A DNA stretch of 39,279 nt. It comes from Lachnospiraceae bacterium. GTDB taxonomy: Bacteria; Bacillota; Clostridia; Lachnospirales; Lachnospiraceae. Made by a program: the position numbers and the translations under genes. Below the pieces are notes generated by a model. It made no database searches. It was given only the letters and a program-made list of their open reading frames with translations, and was not told the origin of the DNA. This document shows, in pieces, positions 32,994 to 39,279 of the stretch (positions are counted from its first letter, which is position 1; every line of letters begins with the position of its first letter). The stretch lies in the NCBI GenBank assembly GCA_011959285.1, contig BLLW01000034.1:1-39279 (forward strand). Reading direction: 5' to 3'.

Positions 32994-33761
32994 TTAATCA
33001 GCAATAATTACTTTTACATGACGACTTTGCATGTGTTCCAATATTTCTTTGGAAATTCCGCTGTCTGTAATAACCCCTGATATAGCGCTGATATTAACGT
33101 AACTTACAAGACTGTAACTATCAAACTTTGTAGAATCCGCAAGCACATAACACCTTGCACTGTTTTCTATAATCGAATGTTTCAATCCCACCTCCAGTGT
33201 CGTCCCCACATAAGCATTCCCTTCTGCGTCTATTGCATTCACTCCCAAAAATGCCACATCAAACCGGAATTTCTTCACCTGCTCTTCCGCCGTCGGTCCC
33301 GCCGTTGAAAGCGTATTTGTCCTGAAATCCCCTCCGATCAGTACTGATGAAATCTGACTGTGGTTCACAAGCTCTGCTGCAATATTAATTCCATTCGTGA
33401 TTACCATATATCTCTTTCTTTTATCCACGTACTTAAGGACACATTCTGTCGTCGTCCCGGAATCAAGAAAGATATTCATATGATCCTGCATGATCTCCGC
33501 TGCTTTTGATGCTATCTGCTCCTTTACAGCACTGCTCTCCTGGAGGCGGAAAGTATAGGATGGCTCACTTTGCTGCGATACCGGTGCAAGATATGCTCCT
33601 CCACGTGTGCGGATGATTGCCGCATCCTTTGACAGCAGATCTATATCCCTCCGTATCGTCATCTCACTGACCTTAAACCGCTCCGCAAGTTCCGCGTTCT
33701 GAACTTCGCCTTCTTTTTCCAGTAAAAAATTTATTTCTTTCAACCTGCTTATTTTATTCAC
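32994..33761 (-). CDS. DeoR-family regulator of the carbohydrate operon (copy 1)
   Basis: 255 residues, starting with GTG at 33761 (AGGTGA upstream). Helix-turn-helix in the N-terminal ~60 residues (NAELAERFKVSEMTIRRDID), then the linker IIRTRGGAYL and a DeoRC sugar-phosphate-sensing domain with IFLDSGTTTECVL, VITNGINIAAEL, VLIGGDFR and YVLADSTKFD. It probably represses the operon that it heads and is released by a phosphorylated sugar. The centre is nearly identical in DNA to the second copy 1055 bases upstream, while the first ~17 and last ~15 residues differ. Same-operon position and candidate operators upstream support autoregulation. Confidence 0.92.
   Translation of the reverse strand: MNKISRLKEINFLLEKEGEVQNAELAERFKVSEMTIRRDIDLLSKDAAIIRTRGGAYLAPVSQQSEPSYTFRLQESSAVKEQIASKAAEIMQDHMNIFLDSGTTTECVLKYVDKRKRYMVITNGINIAAELVNHSQISSVLIGGDFRTNTLSTAGPTAEEQVKKFRFDVAFLGVNAIDAEGNAYVGTTLEVGLKHSIIENSARCYVLADSTKFDSYSLVSYVNISAISGVITDSGISKEILEHMQSRHVKVIIAD
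33044..33709. repeat. Near-identical DNA block shared with the second DeoR gene (copy 1)
   Basis: Matches 34099-34764 (offset 1055). By eye only four base differences occur in ~666 bases (at 33111, 33648, 33651 and 33696), all synonymous, and 33112-33647 appears identical. Outside the block the two genes diverge clearly at both ends. Confidence 0.85.
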
Positions 33762-33769
33762 ATTTCACC

Positions 33770-33814
33770 TGTTCATTTTTCACATTTTTTGTTCGCTTTT
33801 TGTTCTATATTGTT
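33770..33814. promoter_or_regulatory. Candidate DeoR operator: phased TGTTC repeats
   Basis: On the plus strand TGTTC occurs at 33770, 33790 and 33801, with TGTTA at 33811; the last three are one helical turn apart (11 and 10 bases). The two middle ones sit in TTTTTGTTCG and TTTTTGTTCT. They lie between the -10 box and the start of the DeoR gene, an expected place for a repressor to block transcription. Two more TGTTC occur at 33893 and 33924. DeoR-family operators are often direct repeats. Confidence 0.45.
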
Positions 33815-33843
33815 ATATTAATCATATTAATAACATTTGTCAA
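33815..33843 (-). promoter_or_regulatory. Sigma-A promoter of the carbohydrate operon
   Basis: On the minus strand a perfect TTGACA (33838-33843) and TAATAT (33815-33820) are separated by exactly 17 bases. TGTTAT and ATAACA halves within the spacer and -10 form a loose inverted repeat. It is about 54 bases from the DeoR start codon. Confidence 0.75.
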
Positions 33844-33954
33844 TCATTTTAAACATAAAAAACATATATTTGTCTATTTGATACTATTTATATGTTCGGT
33901 ATTTGTGTATATTTAACATTATATGTTCATACTTTTCGGTTTTTATAATTTGAG

Positions 33955-33992
33955 CAACAAAAAAGATCAATAGATATCAACTATTGACCTTT
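33955..33992 (-). terminator. Terminator of the second DeoR gene
   Basis: On the minus strand AAAGGTCAATAG and CTATTGATCTTT (33981-33992 and 33962-33973) form a 12-bp stem with one G-U pair and a 7-base loop, followed by TTTTGTTGC that extends the U run. It lies 57 bases after the stop of the 34049-34816 gene, isolating it from the operon downstream. Confidence 0.8.
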
Positions 33993-34048
33993 CAACTTAT
34001 AATATTTCATTCAAACATAGTATTTACAACCAGTAATCTTAATAATCC

Positions 34049-34816
34049 TCAGCCTGCAATAATCACATTTACATGACAACTCCGCAAATGTTCCAATGTT
34101 TCTTTGGAAATTCCGCTGTCTGTAATAACCCCTGATATAGCGCTGATATTAACGTAACTTACAAGGCTGTAACTATCAAACTTTGTAGAATCCGCAAGCA
34201 CATAACACCTTGCACTGTTTTCTATAATCGAATGTTTCAATCCCACCTCCAGTGTCGTCCCCACATAAGCATTCCCTTCTGCGTCTATTGCATTCACTCC
34301 CAAAAATGCCACATCAAACCGGAATTTCTTCACCTGCTCTTCCGCCGTCGGTCCCGCCGTTGAAAGCGTATTTGTCCTGAAATCCCCTCCGATCAGTACT
34401 GATGAAATCTGACTGTGGTTCACAAGCTCTGCTGCAATATTAATTCCATTCGTGATTACCATATATCTCTTTCTTTTATCCACGTACTTAAGGACACATT
34501 CTGTCGTCGTCCCGGAATCAAGAAAGATATTCATATGATCCTGCATGATCTCCGCTGCTTTTGATGCTATCTGCTCCTTTACAGCACTGCTCTCCTGGAG
34601 GCGGAAAGTATAGGATGGCTCACTTTGCTGCGATACCGGTGCAAGATATGCTCCTCCACGTGTGCGGATGATTGCCGCATCCTTTGACAGCAGATCTATA
34701 TCTCTTCGTATCGTCATCTCACTGACCTTAAACCGCTCCGCAAGTTCCGCATTCTGAACTTCGCTTTCTACTTCCAATAATTTTCTAATTTCTTGTAATC
34801 GTTTATTCTTTGTCAT
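34049..34816 (-). CDS. DeoR-family regulator (copy 2)
   Basis: 255 residues, ATG start at 34816 with AAAGAG upstream. Same domain layout as copy 1: helix-turn-helix (residues ~18-60) and DeoRC effector domain with DSGTTTECV. The core from residue 18 to about 240 is identical in protein; only the first ~17 residues (TKNKRLQEIRKLLEVES in this copy) and the last ~15 differ. As the recognition helix (SEMTIRRDIDLL) is identical, both proteins should bind the same DNA. It has its own promoter and terminator, so it is expressed independently of the sugar operon. Function is probably regulation of the same sugar genes. Confidence 0.92.
   Translation of the reverse strand: MTKNKRLQEIRKLLEVESEVQNAELAERFKVSEMTIRRDIDLLSKDAAIIRTRGGAYLAPVSQQSEPSYTFRLQESSAVKEQIASKAAEIMQDHMNIFLDSGTTTECVLKYVDKRKRYMVITNGINIAAELVNHSQISSVLIGGDFRTNTLSTAGPTAEEQVKKFRFDVAFLGVNAIDAEGNAYVGTTLEVGLKHSIIENSARCYVLADSTKFDSYSLVSYVNISAISGVITDSGISKETLEHLRSCHVNVIIAG
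34099..34764. repeat. Near-identical DNA block shared with the first DeoR gene (copy 2)
   Basis: Partner of 33044-33709 in the same orientation. Differences seen by eye are few and synonymous. The flanks (N- and C-terminal codons and both intergenic regions) do not match. Confidence 0.85.
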
Positions 34817-34865
34817 ATTTACTCTTTGTGTTCACTTTTAATGAATTTATTATATTTACAAAAAT

Positions 34866-34894
34866 ATTATATCTATTTTTTCCAATATTTACAA
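34866..34894 (-). promoter_or_regulatory. Sigma-A promoter of DeoR copy 2
   Basis: On the minus strand TTGTAA (34889-34894) and TATAAT (34866-34871) are 17 bases apart, about 50 bases upstream of the gene start. A TGTTC motif at 34829 on the plus strand lies between promoter and gene, resembling those upstream of copy 1. Confidence 0.7.
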
Positions 34895-34996
34895 TCCCAT
34901 ATCTTTCAATGCCATAAGCACACAAACAAATAGATTGCTTTCTTATCTTCTTTTTTCATGATACTATGATATTAAAGAATTTTTGAAAGAGAGCAG

Positions 34997-36361
34997 ATGA
35001 ATCTTATGCAAATTACGAACAACCCTACTATAATACTGTATCTCATTATAACCATATTAATCAGCCTTACTGCTATAGTCAGCTTAACAAATATGTTATT
35101 ATATCCTCTCTCAAAACCCCAAAAACTTTTTTTATTCTTTTGGACTTTTCTAATTACTTTAACCGGCTTTCTCATTTCCAAATTAACTTTTTTTATTTTT
35201 GCCGCTCTTTTTATTTTACTTGGAACCATACTATTAATTGCAATATTTCAAAAACATAGAATAGTTAATTTGCTATGTTCCATTTTCAATCTCTATATCA
35301 GTATCGGAACAAACTATATTTTAATTGCATTATTATCCTATTTTAAGATTGATAAATCCTTCTTCAAGGAATATCCTTATATATTTTGTTTATATCTTGT
35401 TGTACAACTGATATATAGCTATTTTATTTCTTATCTCCTTTACAAGCCTATGTCCCGATATTACTTTGAAAGTAAGATGACCGGATTAAAAACTTCTTAT
35501 GGCATAAAAATATTTGCTTTTCTATTTTGCGAAATTGGCATCTGCTGCTTTATCTTTTTGCTTCAGGTAATCTATAATAATTACATAGGAATGCAAGAGA
35601 TGATCAAATACAACGTGTACATATTTCTTATTCTCTTTCTGACCATAAATGGCATATCCATCCTTTTTTTAGGAAGCCTTCTTAAGGAACAACAACTTGC
35701 AGATCAATTAGCCCAAACAAACGCCATGAAAGATTACACAGAACGGCTGGAAGCCCTTTACTTAGACCTCCGCTCTTTTAAGCATGACTATATAAATATC
35801 TTATCATCCCTCCACAGTTACATTAGTGAAAAAAACTACGAAGGACTTGAAAATTATTTTAATGCGCAAATTCTACCCACCGGTACAAAAATAGCTTCTG
35901 ATGACTCCATTTACGGACGGCTTGGTCATATTAAAAGTCCAGAAGTAAAAAGCATTTTATACTCAAAAATCTTTCTCGCCTTTAAGCAAAAAATCAATGT
36001 GACCACGCAGGTAAATGAAGAAATTGACAATTTTCCTATGAACACAATCGACTTAATTCGAGTTCTTGGTATTTTATTAGATAATGCAATAGATTCAAGT
36101 GCTGCTACAAATGAGAAAAATCTTATAATCAGCATAATTAAAGATTCAGAGGGTATTTATATTCAAATTAAAAACTCCTCCTGCCATATAGATAATATAG
36201 AAAACCTGTATCAGATAGGTGTTTCTTCCAAAGGAAGCAAACGCGGTCTTGGACTGTATGAAGCCCGCAAAATACTAGAACAATATTCAAATACGTTATT
36301 ACAGACAGAATATGCCAATTTTGTATTTAATCAGAAATTAGTGCTTTTATTTGGAAAATAA
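34997..36361 (+). CDS. AgrC-like sensor histidine kinase (GHKL type)
   Basis: 454 residues. Six or seven transmembrane helices fill residues 1-225. A coiled-coil-like linker follows (LLKEQQLADQLAQTNAMKDY), then the dimerisation/phosphoacceptor segment with H263 in RSFKHDYINILSSLHSY (HDYxN, as in AgrC/ComD/VirS kinases). The ATPase part has N363 in GILLDNAIDSS and the G-box SKGSKRGLGLYEARKIL (~411-427). Such kinases detect exported peptides and phosphorylate a LytTR regulator, which is encoded at 37373-38128. The ligand is unknown: no agrB protease or agrD peptide gene was found in the window. Start at 34997 has GAAAGAGAG upstream. Confidence 0.9.
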   Translation: MNLMQITNNPTIILYLIITILISLTAIVSLTNMLLYPLSKPQKLFLFFWTFLITLTGFLISKLTFFIFAALFILLGTILLIAIFQKHRIVNLLCSIFNLYISIGTNYILIALLSYFKIDKSFFKEYPYIFCLYLVVQLIYSYFISYLLYKPMSRYYFESKMTGLKTSYGIKIFAFLFCEIGICCFIFLLQVIYNNYIGMQEMIKYNVYIFLILFLTINGISILFLGSLLKEQQLADQLAQTNAMKDYTERLEALYLDLRSFKHDYINILSSLHSYISEKNYEGLENYFNAQILPTGTKIASDDSIYGRLGHIKSPEVKSILYSKIFLAFKQKINVTTQVNEEIDNFPMNTIDLIRVLGILLDNAIDSSAATNEKNLIISIIKDSEGIYIQIKNSSCHIDNIENLYQIGVSSKGSKRGLGLYEARKILEQYSNTLLQTEYANFVFNQKLVLLFGK

Positions 36362-36370
36362 AGGATGCTT

Positions 36371-36394
36371 CAAAAAATAGAAACACCCTATTTT
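36371..36394 (-). terminator. Terminator for the small exported-protein pair
   Basis: AAAATAG (36374-36380) and CTATTTT (36388-36394) pair with a 7-base loop. On the minus strand the right side continues into TTTTTTG, a proper U-tract, ending transcripts of 36406-36804. On the plus strand it is weaker but may also serve the kinase gene, 12 bases away. Confidence 0.6.
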
Positions 36395-36405
36395 AAATAC
36401 TTTAT

Positions 36406-36804
36406 TTAGTTGCCATATGGATAATATGTCACAATGTCTGTATTTTGTTTTCCATTATACCAATATGAAATAATTACCGTTGCATATTCCCCATTACTCC
36501 AAATTTCACCACTGCTTAAAATAATTTGTACTCCATCTAGCTTTGAAGGCCATCCTGATAAAGAAATATTTTTTATATCTATTATTCTTCTTGTACCGTC
36601 ATTTGTAACAATATCAGCTTTTACCTCGAAATCTCCACTTTCAGATCTTTTCTTCACATTCACATTTGTGATTAATGCACGAGGCGCCATTTCTTCTTCC
36701 AAAATAAGATTATTATTCTCATTTACTTCTGCTGCACATACTTGTAATGGAGCAAAAGCACACACCAATAGTAAAAAACCTGTGATTACTCTAATTTTTA
36801 TCAT
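36406..36804 (-). CDS. Secreted protein of unknown function
   Basis: 132 residues. Clear Sec signal peptide: basic MIKIR, hydrophobic core (VITGFLLLVCAFAPLQV), and an A-x-A-like site CAAEV at about residue 25. The mature ~107 residues are predicted beta-rich (TNVNVKKRSESGDFEVKADI, GVQIILSSGEIWSNGEYATV, then ISYWYNGKQNTDIVTYYPYG) with no cysteine and a tyrosine-rich end. Not recognised. It is 15 bases downstream of the membrane-anchored gene 36820-37233, with AAAGGAAAAG as its ribosome binding site, so the two form an operon lying antisense between an AgrC-like kinase and its LytTR regulator. Confidence 0.75.
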   Translation of the reverse strand: MIKIRVITGFLLLVCAFAPLQVCAAEVNENNNLILEEEMAPRALITNVNVKKRSESGDFEVKADIVTNDGTRRIIDIKNISLSGWPSKLDGVQIILSSGEIWSNGEYATVIISYWYNGKQNTDIVTYYPYGN

Positions 36805-36819
36805 TTGTCTTTTCCTTTC

Positions 36820-37233
36820 TTACTCTAATCGCCAGTATTTTAGATTTAATTTATCATCACTTATTCTAAAATTATACGCGTAAGTTATTTTGCCATTTAG
36901 CAAAGTTCCATCTCTAAGTTCCCAAGGACCATGGTAATCAAACAAAAGAATATCACCCCGTTTTAGCTGCTGTAAGTCTGTTACACCTCCTTTACTATCT
37001 TTAATAACCAAGGTATCATTTATTTGAATACTATACTCCCCAATTAAAATTCCAGTCGCATAAGGCGCTCCCTTTACAATAATTTCATCCTCCCGTATAT
37101 CATCTATGTAAACTTCTATATCAACTGCTATACATTCTGTTTGCTTCTTCCAAAAAAGTATTATTCCCGTACACAAAACGCATATAACCAGTAAAACAAT
37201 ATGAAAAATTGTCCTTTTTTTACTATTACGCAT
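36820..37233 (-). CDS. Membrane-anchored extracytoplasmic protein, OB-fold-like
   Basis: 137 residues. A short basic N-terminus (MRNSKKR) and one transmembrane helix (residues ~9-28, IFHIVLLVICVLCTGIILFW) anchor an extracellular beta-rich domain. The order of strands (IDDIREDEIIVKG, YSIQINDTLVIKD, LQQLKRGDILLFDYHGPWEL, then ITYAYNFRISD) resembles a small OB-fold such as DUF3221, but this is not certain. The start has GGAGAGAGG upstream. It is the first gene of the two-gene operon. With the divergent LytTR gene 139 bases away, it may be a target or part of the signalling unit. Confidence 0.72.
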   Translation of the reverse strand: MRNSKKRTIFHIVLLVICVLCTGIILFWKKQTECIAVDIEVYIDDIREDEIIVKGAPYATGILIGEYSIQINDTLVIKDSKGGVTDLQQLKRGDILLFDYHGPWELRDGTLLNGKITYAYNFRISDDKLNLKYWRLE

Positions 37234-37285
37234 ATGAACCTCTCTCCAAAATATTACCTTCTAAAATAAATTTTTTGAGTATATA

Positions 37286-37294
37286 TGTTATAAT
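37286..37294 (+). promoter_or_regulatory. Extended -10 promoter of the LytTR regulator gene
   Basis: TGTTATAAT (37286-37294) is an extended -10 element. The gene starts about 80 bases downstream. No good -35 is seen, as is usual for extended -10 promoters. The same AT-rich stretch must also hold the divergent promoter of 36820-37233. Confidence 0.45.
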
Positions 37295-37372
37295 ATCATA
37301 AACAAGTTGTTTTTTTCCTTATATTTCCTATCCGTAATCATTTATACCTGAACGTATGCAAAGGGGAATTTT

Positions 37373-38128
37373 ATGCTTTCAGTTTATTTGTGCGAAGATA
37401 ACCAAAGTCAATTAGCGTATCTAGAAAAGGTAATAAATAATTTTATTTTAATTGAAGAATTGGATATGCAAATCGTCTGCTCATGTACCGCTCCTGACAA
37501 GTTATTAGATTATTTGCAGGAAACACAGCGTCCCGGTTTATACTTTCTGGATATTGAACTCAATGACCACATAGACGGATTCCAACTCGCAGAGCAAATT
37601 CGCCAAGCAGATCCCCGGGGTTATATTGTCTTTATCACCACTCACAGTGAACTTTCCTATCTTTCATTTGAAAAGCATGTAGAGGCTATGGATTTTATTT
37701 TGAAAGATTACCCCAAGCAGCTCCCATTACGTATTTTAGAATGCATGAAAAAAGCCCTGGAATTATATTCATCTATAAAAAATGATGTACACAAAACTTT
37801 ATCTATTAAAATAGGAAGCCGCAATATCTATCTTCCAATTGACGATATATATTGCATTAAATCCAGCGACAATATTCATAAACTTACACTGTTAACCAAC
37901 TATGCAGTTTATGAATTTTATGATACCCTACAAAATATACAGGCAAGATTAGATTTCTCCTTTTTTCAATCTCATAAATCATGCCTTGTAAATTTAAACT
38001 ATATCAAAGAAATAGATAAATCCATGCACCATATTCAATTAAAAAACGGGCAAACCTGCCCGCTTTCTGTCCGTAACTATATGAAACTAAAACAATATCT
38101 GCAAAAATATCATACCAATTCCCTATGA
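37373..38128 (+). CDS. LytTR-family response regulator (AgrA-like)
   Basis: 251 residues. The receiver domain (1-~125) starts LSVYLCEDNQSQLAYLEKV, with phospho-acceptor D60 in YFLDIELND, the conserved threonine in IVFITTHSE, and K in FILKDYP. The LytTR DNA-binding domain covers about 145-245: KTLSIKIGSRNIYLPIDDIY, FFQSHKSCLVNLNYIKEI and CPLSVRNYMKLKQYL. It would be phosphorylated by the AgrC-like kinase, although the two genes are separated by the antisense pair 36406-37233. AAAGGGG precedes the ATG. Direct-repeat targets could not be identified with confidence. Confidence 0.92.
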   Translation: MLSVYLCEDNQSQLAYLEKVINNFILIEELDMQIVCSCTAPDKLLDYLQETQRPGLYFLDIELNDHIDGFQLAEQIRQADPRGYIVFITTHSELSYLSFEKHVEAMDFILKDYPKQLPLRILECMKKALELYSSIKNDVHKTLSIKIGSRNIYLPIDDIYCIKSSDNIHKLTLLTNYAVYEFYDTLQNIQARLDFSFFQSHKSCLVNLNYIKEIDKSMHHIQLKNGQTCPLSVRNYMKLKQYLQKYHTNSL

Positions 38129-38147
38129 TACACAAGGGCAATTTTCC

Positions 38148-38999
38148 TCACTCTTTCTTTTTTGTAACAGGAATCCATACTTCATACTGCGCATTTTGGG
38201 GATCCGGATTCAAATATACTTCAATATCAGGTGCATTGGCGTACTCATATCCTGAAGTAGGAAGCCACTGTGTGACAATACGCTGCTCTAATTCCTGTAT
38301 AGACTGATTTGTTCCTGCACCAGGAAAGATTGCCCAAGTAGAGGCAGGTATAAGGTACTCCTCAAACGCACCACATTCTTTTGTACTTGAAACAGCAATA
38401 AAATATTTCCATTCTTCTTCGTTACCGCAGGCACTTACCCCCAAAAGTCCAGAAGGATTACCATCCATCATTCCTGCAAGTTTCTGAATTGTTCCGTTAG
38501 TGACGGCATCCTGCCACATTTTAGGCACCACCATGAAATTATTTTCAATTTCCTTGTCCAACGGTGCAGATACGCCGATTATGCGAAACGCGTCTTTTGT
38601 TTCAATTCGATACTCCATCTCTTCAGCTCCTTTTACTGTAATTGTGAATGTAATAGGCGGGAAAGACTTCACGGATACCCCCTCATTCCGAACCTGAGAC
38701 GGCGCTATTCCATGTACTCCCTGAAAAGCCCTGTTAAATGCCGTAGGGGAAGAATAACCATATTTTTCTGCAATATCTATCACCTTAGCATCCCCACCTT
38801 GCAAATCTACCGCCGCTAAAGACATTTTTCTTCTCCTGATGTACTCTGACAATGTAACCCCAGCCATATAAGTAAACATTCTCTGAAAATGATACGCTGA
38901 ACAGCAAGCTATTCTTCCAAGCTGCTCATAATCAATCTCACTCGTTAAATGTTCCTCAATATAATTCATGCATAGGTTTAATTTGTGGACCCACTCCAT
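38148..38999 (-). CDS. AraC-family regulator with GyrI-like effector-binding domain
   Basis: 283 residues from ATG 38999, chosen because GGAGG is 8 bases upstream and the family starts M-E-W-x-x-x-L-N. Residues 1-~100 hold two helix-turn-helix motifs (IDYEQLGRIACCSAYHFQRM and VIDIAEKYGYSSPTAFNRAF). Residues ~110-283 are a GyrI-like/AraC effector-binding domain (EYRIETKDAFRIIGVSAPL, then WAIFPGAG and IYLNPDP-like endings). Such proteins bind a small ligand and activate nearby genes. It is convergent with the LytTR gene (20 bases apart) and upstream of a tRNA. Ligand unknown. Confidence 0.9.
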   Translation of the reverse strand: MEWVHKLNLCMNYIEEHLTSEIDYEQLGRIACCSAYHFQRMFTYMAGVTLSEYIRRRKMSLAAVDLQGGDAKVIDIAEKYGYSSPTAFNRAFQGVHGIAPSQVRNEGVSVKSFPPITFTITVKGAEEMEYRIETKDAFRIIGVSAPLDKEIENNFMVVPKMWQDAVTNGTIQKLAGMMDGNPSGLLGVSACGNEEEWKYFIAVSSTKECGAFEEYLIPASTWAIFPGAGTNQSIQELEQRIVTQWLPTSGYEYANAPDIEVYLNPDPQNAQYEVWIPVTKKKE

Positions 39000-39162
39000 T
39001 TCATTTTCCTCCATATGATAAGATCTCATGCCTTTTAGTTAAGTTGACTTTTATGTAAATTTGCAATTATAATTATAAATTTTTCCCCGCCTATTTTCCT
39101 CTCAATATCTGCACAAAAAAGAGAGCATTTATTTCTTCACAGTTACTGGACTCATTATTTAC

Positions 39163-39198
39163 AGAAATAAAAAGAAACACCCCATAAGGAAGTGTCTC
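39163..39198 (-). terminator. Terminator downstream of the tRNA-Lys gene
   Basis: On the minus strand, 39189-39198 pairs with 39174-39183 (10-bp stem with some G-U pairs) around a short loop, followed by TTTTTATTTC at 39164-39173. It lies 30 bases after the tRNA end. Confidence 0.7.
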
Positions 39199-39227
39199 CC
39201 TCTTTTTCTCTTAAAAGCTGACTTAAA

Positions 39228-39279
39228 TGAGCCACCGGGGACTCGAACCCCGGACAACTTGATTAAAAGTCAAGTGCTC
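39228..39279 (-). tRNA. tRNA-Lys(UUU), partial (5' end beyond the window)
   Basis: Read on the minus strand, the anticodon arm CTTGA-CTTTTAA-TCAAG gives anticodon TTT (Lys). It is followed by the variable loop and a T arm CCGGGG-TTCGAGT-CCCCGG. The acceptor end is GGTGGCTC with discriminator A at 39228. No CCA is encoded. The D arm and 5' acceptor strand are outside the window. Confidence 0.95.

Noticed and set aside
33762-34048. Small protein gene or agrD-like peptide in the AT-rich gap between the DeoR genes
   Set aside because: No frame with a start, ribosome binding site and coding-like composition; the gap is explained by promoter, operator repeats and terminator.
34817-34996. AgrD-like precursor upstream of the AgrC-like kinase
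   Set aside because: Plus-strand ATGs there stop within a few codons (for example M-P-stop), and no cysteine-containing short peptide gene is seen.
1-39279. CRISPR array, prophage or transposase genes
   Set aside because: No regularly spaced short repeats, integrase, phage structural or transposase protein features were found; the only mobile element visible is the group II intron remnant.

Overview
This 39 kb window looks like the chromosome of a low-GC, spore-forming anaerobic Firmicute, most likely a gut Lachnospiraceae (Blautia/Ruminococcus-like). The genus is an inference. The clues are strong AGGAGG ribosome binding sites, a yaaR-holB-ricT-trmN6-rsmI order like that of Bacillus/Clostridia, a sporulation spmA gene, a Clostridia-style pilin/type II secretion cluster, and DeoR-controlled sugar operons. 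Start codons were chosen by ribosome binding site and family N-termini, so several are shorter than the longest open frame.

Layout. 1-1794 (+): the end of a LacI-type regulator, then a membrane-anchored protein and a lipoprotein of unknown function. 1798-5222 (-): an ECF sigma factor, a polytopic membrane protein in the anti-sigma position, and an ABC-2 ATPase/permease pair, all overlapping or nearly so. 5519-6400 (+): a bacteriohemerythrin fused to a CheX/CheC-like domain. 6514-7722 (-): a protein built from two FliD-C-like repeats, without other flagellar genes. 7849-8684 (-): spmA followed by a frame-disrupted small membrane ORF where spmB would be expected. 8864-12596 (+): a transglutaminase-like lipoprotein followed by a GspF/PilC protein and four small pilin-like proteins. 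12593-13403 (-): a degenerate group II intron that has lost almost all of its reverse transcriptase, sitting just downstream of the terminator of a CAP-domain gene (13450-14028, -).

14170-22240 (-) is a nine-gene housekeeping operon: HD-domain protein, Orn/Lys/Arg decarboxylase, pyruvate kinase, guanylate-kinase-like protein, yaaR, holB, ricT, trmN6 and rsmI. It is followed upstream by a small lipoprotein gene (22352-22741, -). 22894-33761 (-) is a nine-gene carbohydrate operon: DeoR regulator, FGGY kinase, ribose-type permease, sugar-binding lipoprotein, double ATPase, class II aldolase, xylulokinase-like kinase, DUF4432 epimerase-like protein and a mannose-6-phosphate-isomerase-like cupin. 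It has a good sigma-A promoter, phased candidate operators and a terminator. Its substrate is not obvious. A second DeoR gene (34049-34816), nearly identical through its centre but different at both ends, lies just upstream with its own promoter and terminator.

34997-38128 holds an AgrC-like kinase and a LytTR response regulator (both +). Between them, on the other strand, are two small exported or membrane-anchored proteins; no agrB or agrD is present. 38148-38999 (-) is an AraC regulator with a GyrI-like ligand domain, and the window ends inside a tRNA-Lys(UUU) on the minus strand.

The points most worth a second look are the terminator-associated intron remnant, the DeoR gene-conversion pair, the uncharacterised two-kinase sugar operon, the AgrC/LytTR island with its two small exported proteins, and the non-flagellar FliD-like repeat protein.
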